A stretch of 49,056 nt of DNA from Allomyces macrogynus ATCC 38327 (GCA_000151295.1 GG745331.1:130159-179214), one strand, 5' to 3'; shown: positions 1 to 10,955, counted from the first letter of the stretch. Program-made: numbers and translations. The notes: generated from the sequence alone by a model not told the origin.

Positions 1-475
1 CGTCCTATAGTGTATATATAAGATCTAATTCTCTATAGCTTAGCAAGCCTGCACTGGCTCAGGATCACTTAATGATACTTATCTATGGATCATCATACTT
101 ATCGACGACTGCATTGCGACGTATCTTAGCGGAGTCGACGTTCAGCTATGTCATTCCCGCCATTCCATTAAATAGATACAACTGATTCACCATGCCTCTA
201 CGTAAGCGATCTCAACCAGCATCTTTTATTCTATTCTCGTGGCGCATGTATCACCTTTTATCCTATTCATCAGCCTCTCTTCTCTGGACGCGGTGATTCT
301 GTGTTTAGCTATCTAGTCTTTGACCTTATGTCGATAATTTCAGCATTACGTCGTGTTAGTATGTTAGCTGCTCCTATGGTGTTTGGGGGCTCTCTTTTAG
401 CGCCTCACGAATATATACTAAACAAGGTCATCTTATCTATTGTTGCCGTCCGCGTTCATGATCCGACAGTGTCAG
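1..475. other. AT-richer 5' flank, possible first exon and long intron
   Basis: The first ~450 bases are clearly richer in A and T than the rest of the window, and composition changes sharply near 460-500 where the epimerase coding sequence begins. A TATA-like string lies at about 13-22. An ATG in good context at 192 could open a short first exon (192-247) ending at a gtatca donor, followed by a 228-nt intron ending in cag at 475. No other gene is recognised here. Confidence 0.4.
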
Positions 476-2636
476 CATTGTCACGTTCCTTTACGTCGCG
501 ACGGTGTCGGGGCTCGCGTCGACCCCCGTCGTGCCCTTGCTCGTTGCGGCGGTCCTGACATTCGCCGCGTTCGTTCTGCTCGGTATGACTGCGTCGGTCG
601 TCCCGACCTCGGCACCGGGCGACTACCTCGCGGTGATCCGCCCTGCCGCACGGGATCCCTGTGCGGACCTGTCGTTTACGCGCAAGGAGCCGATTCCCGT
701 CGTGAATGCGACCACGGCGCTCGTCACGGGCGGGTCCGGGTTTATTGGGTCGCATTTGGTCGAGAAGTTGCTCGCGCTCGGGTACAAGGTTCGGATTCTG
801 GATAATTTGGCGACGGGGTACCTGCACAATATCGCGCACTTGGTCACGCACGCGAACGTCGAGTTTGTGTATGGCGATATCATGGACCAGGACACGATCT
901 TGCAGGCCGTGCAGGGCGTCGACTACGTGTACCACTTGGCGGCCATGTCCAAGGTCGCGCCGAGTATGAAGGATCCGGCCATGGCGCGGTTCTGTCTCGA
1001 CACGAACGTCGGCGGGACGGTGAACGTGCTCAACGCGTCCCGGATCGCCGGGGTCAAGAAGGTCGTCTATGCCGCGTCGTCAACGTACTACGGCAACGGC
1101 AAGGTCCCGATGAACGAAGTCGATCCGCCCAACTTGTTGACGCCCTACTCGGCGACAAAGTACGAGGGCGAGATTCAAATGGATCTGTACGACCGCATCT
1201 TCAACTTGCCGACGATTGCCGTGCGGTTCTTCATGGTGTATGGCCCGCGGCAGCCAACGACGGGCGCCTACGCGATTGTCACGGGCGTGTTCCTCAAGAA
1301 GTGGATGGACCACCAGCCGCTCCCGATCGAGGGCGACGGGTCGCACTACCGCGACTTCATTCACGCGCGCGACATTACCAAGGCGCTGATCTTGGCGCAG
1401 CAGTCTCCGCACCGCGCCATGGTCGTGAATGCCGGCACGGGGGTCGGGCATTCGGTGCACGAGGTGGCCGACTTGGTCTCGCCCGACCACACGCACGTTG
1501 CCCCGCGCCGCAACGATCTCGTCGGGACGCTGGCCGATACGTGCAAGGCCAAGAAAGTGTTGGGCTTTGAGGCCGACTACGAGTTCACGCACGAAATGAC
1601 GGGCCTGATCCACGACGCGGCCGACCCCAAGGCGTACTTGGCCAAGCCCGAGGTGCAGAACACGGTCAATGCCCACCTCGCGCACCCGTGGCTCCTCCCG
1701 CCGGGCTTGCTCACGGCCAAGTATGCGCCGCTCGTCAACGACCTGCCGGCGCTCGCGTCCGTGCAGGCGCGCGACATGCAGCTGACCGTGATCCCGTACC
1801 ACGCCTCCTCGCGTCCCTTGCTCGAAAACGCCGTCTACTCGCTCGTCAAGCACGGGCAGGCGCCGCACTTCTTGGTCGCCGCGGAAGACGCCGGCTCGCT
1901 GACGTCGTGTCTCGCCATGAACCTGCCGTGCTACAACGCCACGTCCGAGGGCGCCCAGTGGGTCCTGCCGCGCGTGACTTCGGCGTTGCTCGACTTGGGG
2001 TACACTGTGCACGCCGCGTCCATTGACGCGAGTTACGTCCGGGCCGTCTGGCCGTCGTACACGGCCTGGCTCGACTCCGCCGACGCGGAAATGGCGGGCC
2101 AGTACGAGCCCACCGGGTCGGTCAGTGCCGCCAACTACCTCGTGCGCCCGACCGAACCCGCCCGCGCCTTCTTCCGCACGCTCCTCACGACCTCGGGCTC
2201 GCCTGCGCGCGCATTCGCGACCGCGTTCAAGGCGCACGCATCGCTGTGCCAGTCCCGCACGTCGTGCGCCGCCGTCACGCGGTCCGGCAAACTCGCCGTG
2301 CGCGACTTCTCCTCGATCCACGGCCGGTCAGCGCCGTGTGCTGGGGGCGCAGTGATCGACGTGTGCACGCGCGCGACCGCGGCGTTTATTGACCCGGCGT
2401 GTGCGAACGGAGTTGCGGGTAAGGCGCACAAGTTGGCCAAGTTGGGCGCCTGGTTCATGCGCGAGGTGTGTCCCGCGGGCGCCGGGGACGATCCGGCACT
2501 GCGAAAGCACGAGTGTATGGGCGTGCCGGCCGCGCTGTTGAGCAGGCGGTCGGCTGGGCTGCCGGACGCGAAGGCGACGCCGGCGGTCGTGGAGAATGAG
2601 TGTATGGGGAAGGTGGCCGCGTTGACGGCGCAGTGA
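192..2636 (+). CDS. Membrane-anchored NAD-dependent sugar-nucleotide epimerase fused to a glycosyltransferase-like domain
   Basis: Coding sequence is certain from about 476 to the stop at 2636. The proposed start is ATG 192, with exon 192-247 joined to 476-2636 (phase fits, about 738 aa); the first in-frame ATG without that exon is 585. The N-terminus is basic and then strongly hydrophobic, as in a type II Golgi membrane protein. Next comes an extended SDR (UDP-glucose 4-epimerase/dehydratase class) domain: TGGSGFIGSH nucleotide-binding motif near 726, and a YSATK catalytic Tyr-x-x-x-Lys near 1147. The last ~290 residues resemble the nucleotide-diphospho-sugar transferase family (PF03407/GT77-like): a FLVAAEDAGSL stretch, NLPCYNAT, then LLDLGYTVHAASIDASYVRAVW where the family has DxD. 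The first Asp of DxD appears to be Ser, so transfer activity is doubtful. Inference: it makes or modifies a UDP-sugar at the Golgi membrane. The exact sugar cannot be told. Confidence 0.75.
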
Positions 2637-3039
2637 GTGGTGGAGAGAGTGGATTTTGGGAGATTTTTGTTGTAGACTGGATGTAGATTTCTGATGCGGG
2701 TTGGGGGAGGGCGCGGGCCGCGGCTTTTGATGTTGCACGTCCATAGTTTGGCCGTGTCGTCCACCTGCTGAAATGCATGGATTTGCTCATCAGTCTCGTC
2801 GTACTTGGGCATACAAGACAGTCGTGTTGCGTCGCTATTGCACAACGTGTGGTTGACAAGGCTTTTCGTAGAAACTGGAAGTCGAGCATGAGGCATCATC
2901 CTACGATCATGAGTCCAAGACACTTTCGCCCCACCCCACCCCACACAAAACAGTGCATTCTATCAGCGGCAATGGCGCAGACACCAGGAAATGCAATTTG
3001 GAACACGCAAACAGAACACAAAACCAAAATATCGTCGAA
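2637..3039. other. Convergent intergenic region
   Basis: This 403-nt stretch separates the 3' ends of the epimerase gene and the PP-loop gene. It should hold the 3' UTRs of both. No gene, tRNA or repeat is recognised. Confidence 0.6.
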
Positions 3040-4086
3040 TCAGCTCGTTGGTTGCGCGACTGTACACTCGGTCACCACCTTGGCCGCGACCTTAACTTCT
3101 GGCTTGATCTTCGTCTCTTCCTCGTCGTTCTCGTCTTTCTCCACCGGGGCAAGCGGGTCCCGGGTGAGCGGCCCAGCCCAATACATGTACGTCCCCTGCG
3201 GATCCAGCTCGGCGCGACCCGGCAACTCGACGCGGCCATGGAACAGCGCGCCGTCCACGACCATCGAATGAAACTCGCCCATCTCGCCACACAAATCCAC
3301 ACCGCCACTATCTTTGGCCGCGGCGGGCACGAGCCACTTGTTCAGCGCGTCACGATCGACCGGTTTCCCCACCACCTCCCGCGCGCGCTTCTCCACCGCC
3401 TCCTTGTCCCCCCACGCCTTGGCGAAACTTGGCAAGTGCACGCACGTGACGACGGGTACCATCTTCATCGCGTCGAGGACCAAGTCCCATGCGAGGGCGC
3501 GGTCGACGCCCCACAGCGGGCACCAGAGTGGGACGCCTGCGGTTTTCGCCGCGCGCCGCATGAACGCCGAGCAGACGTCCATCATGTCCCCCGTCACGAG
3601 CACGTCCAGGTCGAGCGACCGGATCGCGGTGGCGTACCCGGTGGCAAAGTCCGGGTCGGGGATCACCTCGACCCGGCGCAGCGGCAGGTGCAGGGCCGAC
3701 GCTTGCGTGGCGATCCCGCCGAGCGGGTGCGCGAGGAACCGGGGGGACTTGGGGTGGAAGGTCACGAGCGCGACGAATTCAAAGTCGTATCGCGGGACCG
3801 AGTTGGTGCTTTGGTGGTTGGGCGGCAGCAGGACGCCCGGCGGAAGGTGGAGACGGTCGTCGCCGTGGTCCGAGTCGCGCGCGTGCTGGATGCCGAGCGC
3901 CGTTGCGAGCAGGTCGGGCTTGTGCAAGAGTAGGTGCAGGACCAAGGTCGAGTCCTTGCCGCCGGTAAAGCACAGTGCGAGCCGCGGGCGGCGACGGGCT
4001 GGCAGCGCGGCCACAGGTGCGGGCGCGGGCATCGGGGCGGCGCTCGTCGCCGTCGGTCTAGTTGATGGTGCTGGATTGCTCGTCAT
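3040..4086 (-). CDS. DUF71/COG2102 PP-loop ATPase (diphthine--ammonia ligase-like)
   Basis: Single-exon gene, 348 aa, ATG at 4086. After a ~30-residue Pro/Ala-rich leader comes the PP-loop FTGGKDS (about residues 40-46), typical of N-type ATP pyrophosphatases that adenylate a substrate. DLDVLVTGDMMD, WCPLWG and a GVDLCGEMGEFHS motif follow, in the order of the COG2102/DUF71 family, to which Dph6 (last step of diphthamide synthesis on eEF2) belongs. Two points are unusual. The loop is preceded by Thr rather than the common Ser, and the C-terminal motif is GEMGEFHS rather than the EGGEYET type that I recall for Dph6; ENGEFHT-like motifs are known in other, mostly bacterial, DUF71 branches. There are no C-terminal YjgF/RidA domains. 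The family is certain; the Dph6 function is not. It is divergent from the rhodanese gene with 290 nt between the starts. Confidence 0.8.
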   Translation of the reverse strand: MTSNPAPSTRPTATSAAPMPAPAPVAALPARRRPRLALCFTGGKDSTLVLHLLLHKPDLLATALGIQHARDSDHGDDRLHLPPGVLLPPNHQSTNSVPRYDFEFVALVTFHPKSPRFLAHPLGGIATQASALHLPLRRVEVIPDPDFATGYATAIRSLDLDVLVTGDMMDVCSAFMRRAAKTAGVPLWCPLWGVDRALAWDLVLDAMKMVPVVTCVHLPSFAKAWGDKEAVEKRAREVVGKPVDRDALNKWLVPAAAKDSGGVDLCGEMGEFHSMVVDGALFHGRVELPGRAELDPQGTYMYWAGPLTRDPLAPVEKDENDEEETKIKPEVKVAAKVVTECTVAQPTS

Positions 4087-4376
4087 GACGGATGCTGGGA
4101 GTGCGTTGGCTGTGCAATACAGATGAGAGGATGATTGGTTGCTCGTGGCTTCATTCAGTCGCTGGTGGAGGCCAGCCTACTGGGCGACCTGGCACATCAC
4201 GAGGAGGGTCGACTCCTGGGCGGTGCGTATTTTGTACTCAAGTCGATCAATGTTTTCTGGTTTCGACCCAGCAACGAAGGCACAAAGCCTCCTTTTATTT
4301 TCCTCCCGCCAAAGCGCGCTGTTGATTGCACCCCCCCGGCCCGACAACACCTCGCCAAAGACTTGCCGCAGCGACC
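4087..4376. promoter_or_regulatory. Shared divergent promoter region (DUF71 gene / sulfurtransferase)
   Basis: 290 nt between two divergent start codons; both promoters and 5' UTRs must lie here. No specific motif is claimed. Confidence 0.5.
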
Positions 4377-5459
4377 ATGGCCTTCGTGCTTGCCCTCACC
4401 ACGACGCGCCGCGCCCTGACCCGCCCTTCGACGACCACCATCGCTGTCACGACCGCACGCCGCGCCATGTCCAACGCTTCCTCCACCGCAACTCCGCTAC
4501 TCCCGGCACTCGCGACCCCCGATGCTGTCGCCAAGCTCCTGACGCACGCCGACGCGGCTGTGCGCGCGCGCATCTGCGTGCTCGACACGACCTGGCACAT
4601 GCCGCACTTCAAGCGCGACCCGCTCGACGAATTCCACCACGGCCCGCGCCTGCCGCGTGCGCAGTTTTGGGACATTGACGCGCTCGCGCAGCACGGCACC
4701 GACCTGCCGCACATGCTGCCCATCACTGAATCGGACTTGGCCAAGTTGTGCGCCCAGCTCGCCGATCCGACGCGCGATGGGGCCCGTGGCCAGCCGCTCG
4801 TGCGCGAGGGACAGCACGTGGTGGTTTACGACCGCGCGGTCGTGCCCGCGCGCACGGCGTGCCGCGTGTGGTGGACGCTCCGCGCGCTCGGGTGGCCCGT
4901 GGACAAGGTGTCGGTGCTCGATGGTGGCATGGACGCGTGGACCAAGGCTGGACTGCCCGCCGAGCCCGAGGGTACGGCGCCAGTGCCGTTGGCTGAAGCC
5001 GACCCAGAAGTGGTCGCGGTGCTCAAGGACATGCCCGTCTGGCAGCCGACGACCGTCGACGCGGACCTCATTCGCGACCTCGACTTTATGAAGACCCACC
5101 TCGACACTGTCCAAGTCGTCGACGCGCGCCCGCCGGGGCGGTTCGCTGGCCGCGACCCGGAACCGCGCCCGGGTTTGTCGAGCGGGCACATGAAGGGCGC
5201 CCTCTCGATTCCGGCGGGTGCGATGCTCGATCCGGCCACGGGCAAGTTTTGGCCGCGTGAGAAACTGGCCGAGATTTTCGCGACGCTGCGCAAGGACATG
5301 GATGTGGTTGCGAGTTGCGGATCGGGTGTGACGGCGGCAGTCGTCGCGTTTGGAATGCATCTCGTGGACCCGGCCAAGAAAGTGCCGATTTATGATGGTA
5401 GCTGGACCGAGTGGGCGAGTCGCGGGATGCCGATTGTGAAGGACGACGCGACGGAATAA
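4377..5459 (+). CDS. Tandem-rhodanese sulfurtransferase (3-mercaptopyruvate/thiosulfate sulfurtransferase)
   Basis: Single exon, 360 aa, ATG 4377 in good context (gcgaccATGg). Two rhodanese domains: the N-terminal one (about residues 40-195) is the inactive structural half, with VVVYDR and LDGGMDAW motifs; the C-terminal one (about 210-355) carries the catalytic Cys near residue 314 in CGSGVTAAV and ends in YDGSWTEWASRGMPI. A CGSGV loop is typical of mercaptopyruvate sulfurtransferases, while classical thiosulfate sulfurtransferases have CRKGVT. The first 30 residues are rich in Thr, Arg and Ala without acidic residues, as in a mitochondrial presequence, and a second in-frame Met lies at residue 31 (4467). 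Two protein forms, mitochondrial and cytosolic, are therefore possible. Likely roles are cysteine catabolism and sulfur transfer for tRNA thiolation. Confidence 0.9.
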   Translation: MAFVLALTTTRRALTRPSTTTIAVTTARRAMSNASSTATPLLPALATPDAVAKLLTHADAAVRARICVLDTTWHMPHFKRDPLDEFHHGPRLPRAQFWDIDALAQHGTDLPHMLPITESDLAKLCAQLADPTRDGARGQPLVREGQHVVVYDRAVVPARTACRVWWTLRALGWPVDKVSVLDGGMDAWTKAGLPAEPEGTAPVPLAEADPEVVAVLKDMPVWQPTTVDADLIRDLDFMKTHLDTVQVVDARPPGRFAGRDPEPRPGLSSGHMKGALSIPAGAMLDPATGKFWPREKLAEIFATLRKDMDVVASCGSGVTAAVVAFGMHLVDPAKKVPIYDGSWTEWASRGMPIVKDDATE

Positions 5460-6196
5460 AGACGTATCCACGGTTGCGGTGGGTTGAATCTGCGGCGACT
5501 GGATTAGTCCCATGAATGATTGTTGAGCTGAGACTCCAAGACGGCAGAAGTTATCTGGCTCATATCCCGCTGCTGATTGCCGAAACCACCTCCAGTCAAC
5601 AAAAAAACGCGAGGTGCATCTGGCACATGTCGAAGGCATTGGCACGAAAGCAGACCACACACTCATTCATCGTCGGCGCCCATATTTGAACTGGGAAAAG
5701 TGTGTCGTGCAATTCGTCTTGGCCACGCCAACCTGTTGCGTTAGCTTCAATCAAAGACAGCGCTAGGTCGGCCACACGACGAGAAGCGGAGCTCATCTGC
5801 GTCAGGCGCGTGGATTTGGCTGGATCCAGGATTCTTCGCGGTCGGTCAAAAAGAGACGAACCAAGAGCAAGAGGAAACTCGGACACGCCAAAAAAAGGAC
5901 ATGGCGGTTGAGACGGGCGACACAAAGACGCTCGAGGACCAGTTGAAGACGATTGAATCGCATGTTGATCAAGGTCTGCACCCAGGTTTGAACCGAGGGA
6001 TGCGTACTTCAAATTTTCGAAAACACCACTGACCTGACTGGCTCGCGCCCTCCCAGCGTTTTTTAATCCGCGCGCTCCGGAGAGGAGCGACCGCGTGCGA
6101 CAGGGAGATGGCCAGCCCACCGTCCCCAGTCCCTACTAGCGTGCGTAAGAATCGTCTCATTATGTTGATACCACACACAATCCACGCCCCGCTTTC
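5460..6196. other. Convergent intergenic region
   Basis: 737 nt between the stop of the sulfurtransferase and the stop of hydrolase A. Only short shadow reading frames are seen, with no family resemblance. No RNA gene is recognised. Confidence 0.5.
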
Positions 6197-7598
6197 CTAC
6201 CCCTGCGCTGCCTTGGCCGTTGTGTCCTCGACTACCTCGACGCGCCCATCGGCGTGCCACTTGCGCTGCACCTTGCCGCGCGGCACGGTCCCTTCCTGCA
6301 CGTTGAGCCACCATGTCCACAGCCGCTCGAGCCCGAGCGCGACCACATCGACTTTGGCCGTGAGCGGGATCAGTGCGCCGAGGTAGAACGGGTCGTGCGG
6401 CGTATCGACGAGCAAATCGTGCTGGACCTGCGCCGTGGCCGGGTCCTGGTTCGCATAGAACCGGGAAATGCACGTTGCGAGCTGTTCCGATGGCGAGGAT
6501 TGGATTAGGACGGGGCATGCGGGTTGCGCCGACGTCTGCAGATGGGGACAAGTCAACCGTGAGGATAACGTATCAAACAGCGTGTGATGGGGCGCGATCG
6601 CAACGCAGCGTACGTACCAAGTTCACAAACGGATGCGCCAAGAACGCATCCATCGCATCTTTCCCCTTTTTGACAATCTCCTTACCGGCATACATGCGCA
6701 CGACCCCCAGTTTCCGGTTCGTCAAGATCGACAAAAAGTCCTTGTCGGCATTCTCCACCATCGACTCGGCGCCAAACCGCGGGTCCATGTCAAGGTACGG
6801 CGACCACAGCGCGACGGCTGCGGGTTTCGGCAAGTCCAGCTGGCTCAAGATCTGGAAGAGCCCGACTGTGAGCGCGCCACCCGCCGAATCGCCGAGCAGC
6901 AGGATCCGGTCCGGGTCGACGGCCAAGTCGCGCACGAGCCACAGGTACGCGGCGACCGCATCGTGCAACGCGCACGGGAACGCGTACTGCGGCGATTTCC
7001 GGTAATCCACAGCGAGCACGGCGAACCCGAGTTTTGCGAGTTTCCTGGTCACGGGGCGGTAAGTCCGCGGCGAATACAGACAGAATGCGCCGCCGTGCAG
7101 GAACAGGACCACGTCCGTGCGCAGTCCCGCCGAGAACCGGTCGCGCGTCGCGACCCATTCGGCACCGACGACGCGCGTCTCGTTTGTGTCGTCGTTGTTA
7201 TCGCGCGGTGCGGACGGGATCCCGAGCGACGACAAGTCGGGCTCGTGCCGCGCGCGGTGCACGGTGATTTCGACGGGGCGATAGACGACGCCGTCGAGCG
7301 CGCGCGCGCGCTTCAGGACACCGCCGAGCAGTGCCATTGGGATCTCGGTCAGGATGCGGATGAGGAGCGGGCTTGGAGTTACGGCACCAACCGCGCGAGA
7401 GAGGGCGACAGCAACGGCCGCGCGCCGTGTCGAAGTCAGGAGCGGGCGTTGGCGGAAAATGGCCACGTAGAGCGTGGCCAGCAGCGTCTTGAGCCAGAGA
7501 TAGCTGGCAACGAATGGATATGCAATGTCGGAAACGGTCCACTGCGTTGGTGTGGGGGCGACCAACAGGGACGCCAGTTCGGGAGTTGGCCTGCTCAT
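6197..7598 (-). CDS. Alpha/beta-hydrolase fold-3 esterase, array copy A
   Basis: Two exons: 7598-6618 and 6535-6197, with an 82-nt intron (gtacgt...ctgcag); 439 aa. Hormone-sensitive-lipase-like (Abhydrolase_3) layout: an N-terminal hydrophobic stretch of about 30 residues (possible membrane anchor), an HGGAF oxyanion motif, VDYRKSP, the GDSAGG nucleophile Ser, and WSPYLDMDP. Exon 2 carries SSPSEQL, where the family has its acid residue, and TPHDPF with the probable catalytic His; the acid may be Glu rather than Asp (inference). The C-terminus has a Trp-rich WTWW segment and a VEVVEDTT tail. Likely an ester or lipid hydrolase; substrate unknown. It is the most diverged intact member of the array and lies at its downstream end. 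Confidence 0.88.
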
Positions 7599-8313
7599 AC
7601 TTGGAACGGGCGTTGGCAGTGGGTCGAAGCAATACAGAGAGCAGTACTTGCAGTTTCTTGGCAGTTGTGGTCGAAGAGCGTCGTAGAGAGTGCAGCAAGT
7701 TGTGCGTGATGTTGGTGCGGAGAGCTGGGGTCGTCGACGACGAGCAGAGAGGAGAGCTGGAGAATAAAATGATGGACCGCTGCCACTTTTGTTCGCGTCT
7801 GGCTGCCGACGCCCCGCTGAAATGGTCGGCTGCCGCCGACAAATGAACCCGAACCAGCCTGCAATGACGATGCCAGCGGCTCAAGCGGAGCGGCAAGGAA
7901 AAAAGGCAAAGCACGCTCTCGCGACTCGCGACGCTCTGAAAAATCAACAATTCAACCATGGCGCGTGTATTGGCGGACATGACGAAAAAGATCCTCTACA
8001 GAATGCGGATAGCTTGCGTTCGGTCGCGACACTGCAATGCTAATTGCTGCGTGACCTGGACAAGTAGAAACTGGTGGTGCCGCACGGCACCATAGCGGAA
8101 ATGAGCTCGTGGCGGCAGACAGCGTGCCGAACGGGCAAAAAAGAAGCCGATGCGTGCGGTGAGCCGGTGGGCCGGGACCAACCCGCGCCGGATATGAGCA
8201 GGCAGTGGTTCAAAACAGTATCACCGAGGGAATCAAACTGGGGGAGAATGTGCGTAACGAGAGCGCAGTAACTTGGCCCTTGACGAGCCAGCTCGAGGGA
8301 GCATGATCGTTCG
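7599..8313. other. Intergenic spacer between hydrolase copies A and B
   Basis: 715 nt holding the 5' flank of copy A and the 3' flank of copy B. No further gene is recognised. Confidence 0.5.
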
Positions 8314-9705
8314 TCACTCCTCGACGACTTGCACTGCGGTCCCTGTGGTATCGTCGACGACTTCGACGCGCCCATCAGCATGCCACGTGCGCTGGACCTT
8401 GCCAAACGGCAAGGCGCCCTCCTGCACGTCGCGCCACCAAGTCCACAGCCGTTGGAACCCGAGCTGCACCAAATCCTGGTTGGCGGTCAGCGGGATCAAG
8501 ACACCGAGAAAAAACGGGTCGTGCGGCGTGTCGACGAGCAAGTCGTGCTGCACGCGCGCCGTGGCCGGATTCTGGTTCGCATAAAACTTGGAGATGCACG
8601 CGGCGAGCTGCTCGGCCGGCGACGACTGGATAAGGACGGGGCACGTGGGCTGCGCCGTCGTCTACGAGTTGAACATGGTTCCGGTGAGAATGGACTGCTC
8701 TTGAATCGAATTGGAGAATAAGGTGTGCCAACGGACCTGGTTCACGTACGGGTGCGCCAGAAATTTGTCCATGGCGGCCTTGCCCGCGCGAACGACATGC
8801 TCACCCGCGTACAAACGCACAATGCCGAGCCGTTCGTTGGTGATGATCGACAGGAAGTCCTTGTCCGCGTTGGCCATCACCGTGTCGCTCAACCGCAAAT
8901 CCATGTTGAGGCACGGCGACCAGAGTGCGACGGCTGCCGGCCGAGGCAAGTCGAGAGCGGAAATGGCCTGGAAGAGGCCCAGGGCCAACGCGCCGCCCGC
9001 CGAATCGCCGAGCAAGAGGATGCGCGCGGGGTCGACACCTTCGTCGCGCACGAGCCACAAGTACGCGGCGATCGCGTCGTGCAGACCGCATGGGAACGGG
9101 TGCTTGGGCGACTTGCGGTAGTTGGCGGCCAGGACCGTGAACCCGAGTTTCGCGAGCTGCCGGGTCACGGGGCGATACGAGCGCGGCGAATACAGGCAAA
9201 AGGCGCCGCCGTGCAAAAACAAAACAATGTCCGTGCGCAGCCCAGCAGCAAACCGATCCCGCGTCGCAACCCACTCGGCACCGACGACGCGCGACTTGTC
9301 GTTGTAGTCTGGGATCCCAAGCCCCGACAGGTCAGGTTCGTGACGCTCGCGGTCGACCTTGATTTTGATCGGCCGGTACACGACCCCGTCAAGCGCTGGT
9401 ACGCGTTTGAGTACGCTGCCCATGACCGCCAATGGAATCTCCGTCACGATGCGAATAGGCCAGTGGCTTGGGGTCACGGCGCCCAGCGACCGCGCAATCG
9501 CGATGGTCACGGCAGCATGGCGCGTCGATGTGGGGAGCGGGAGCGGCTCGAAGAGGGCCGCATAGAGCGACCAAAACAACGACTGGAACCAGGCCACGAC
9601 GGCGAACAGCGTGGATACGAGGTCGGAGGGACTGGCCATGGCGCGCGTGCTTGGGACACCGAAAATTGCGGCCACATCTCCGGATTGGCAGTCGGTCGCG
9701 GTCAT
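8314..9705 (-). CDS. Alpha/beta-hydrolase fold-3 esterase, array copy B
   Basis: Exons 9705-8737 and 8661-8314 with a 75-nt intron (gtccgt...cgtag); 438 aa. The start MTATDC was chosen because copy C begins with the closely similar MNATDC; the open frame continues upstream but without a convincing start. The protein has the N-terminal hydrophobic WFQSLFWSLYAALF segment, HGGAF, GDSAGG, WSPCLNMD and, in exon 2, SSPAEQL and TPHDPF. The intron sits after the codon pair Asn-Gln of the YVNQ motif, the same place as in copies A (FVNL) and C (FVQQ), which shows descent from one intron-containing ancestor. About 166 nt around the HGGAF/YRKSPKHPF region (9048-9213) is almost identical to the pseudogene copy D. 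Confidence 0.88.
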
Positions 9706-10955
9706 GGTGCCAACACTCGCTCGCCGAATTCGGTGCCGAAAATTGCTGGGTGGGCAAGGGCGGGTGCTGCAAGAGCCTTGGCGGGAGCAGGTTGGGTTGG
9801 CCTCGCAGCTCGCTGGAAGGGACGAGAGAGGGAGAGGGCGAAGGGGATGAGCGATCTTTATCTTGCCGCCCGTGGCGAGGACTGCGGGGGGGGGGGGGGG
9901 GGGGAAGCGTGAAAGTGTGGAATAATCACCAGCTTCACCACACTCCCTGGCCTGGCGCATCAACTCTGCAACCAGCAGCAAAGCACCAACTAACGCTCAT
10001 CAATCCGCAAACACAGGAGGAATCGACCAACCAACAGCGAGCCACTCATCTAGGGGATTTTGCAGTCGAGACAGGCATGAACCCCTCGCAAGGACGCGGA
10101 CAAGATGGAAACTGACCGCGCGTGTGAAAACCGAGACCAAAGTGCGCGGTCCGTTCAGCAACTGAGGTGATGTCTTTGACTGAGCTCACAACGACAATAA
10201 TATTATTGGTATGATCAAAGCACGGCGATAAGCATAGTTTTTCTTCAGCAACCGACGAGGGCACTAGCGAAGTTGGTGCGCAAGATTGGGATTTATGGTG
10301 GATGCCCTCCGAAGATGAATAGAGGAAGCAAGGTCGGTTGTTGGACACTGGTTTAAAAAATGAATGAAAATAATTTCGAGAAGGCTTAACGAAAGGAATC
10401 AATTACCGGTGGAGAAAATGGGGAGCAAGTCACAATTTCTTGAAGCGCGAGTTGTCGTCCTGATACTCATGCCTGCTACTCCATTTCATTTGGGTGGGTT
10501 GTCTGACTTCGTCAGCGCATTACACCCCCCCTTGCGCACTGCTCCGCCGTCCCGATCGCTCATTTTGTGATCTGTTTGAGCAAAATTGCCTTAATAATTC
10601 TGTTGATCTGACAACGCATTTCGAACCACAGTTGCAAGTCACGTCGCCAACGGCTAGAAACCATACGCGAAGGCAAGTTAGTTGCCCTCGATTTGGCGCC
10701 TTGCCGCCCCACGCGCATGCGTTCAGCTGTTCATGTTAGCGTCGCCGACGCTCTCCACCACTTCAGTTCGTCATACTCGCCCACTTCCCATTGCACCCTT
10801 GCTTTTGGTCGCTCAGAGTGATCATATTCTGGTGCACTTTGGTTGTCAGCGTCAATCCATTTTTGAGGTCCCATTATCCCTATCCCTCTTGGTCTTACGG
10901 CTTTCCCTTTCCCTCTTCCCAATTCGGGTGAGCCCGTCTCCTTCCTGGGCCCACA
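9706..10955. other. Intergenic spacer between hydrolase copies B and C
   Basis: 1.25 kb with no recognised gene. It includes a 19-G homopolymer at 9886-9904, about 180 bp upstream of the copy B start, and AT-richer DNA at 10.1-10.7 kb. Some reading frame runs upstream of copy B, but it lacks a start and family resemblance. Confidence 0.5.
9886..9904. repeat. Poly(G) homopolymer
   Basis: An uninterrupted run of 19 G on the + strand, in the upstream flank of hydrolase copy B. Such runs can form G-quadruplexes and are prone to length change and to sequencing error. Confidence 0.9.

Noticed and set aside
8725..9912. Long plus-strand frame antisense to hydrolase copy B
   Set aside because: Shadow of a conserved minus-strand gene with clear catalytic motifs. 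The same antisense frame appears in copies A and C.
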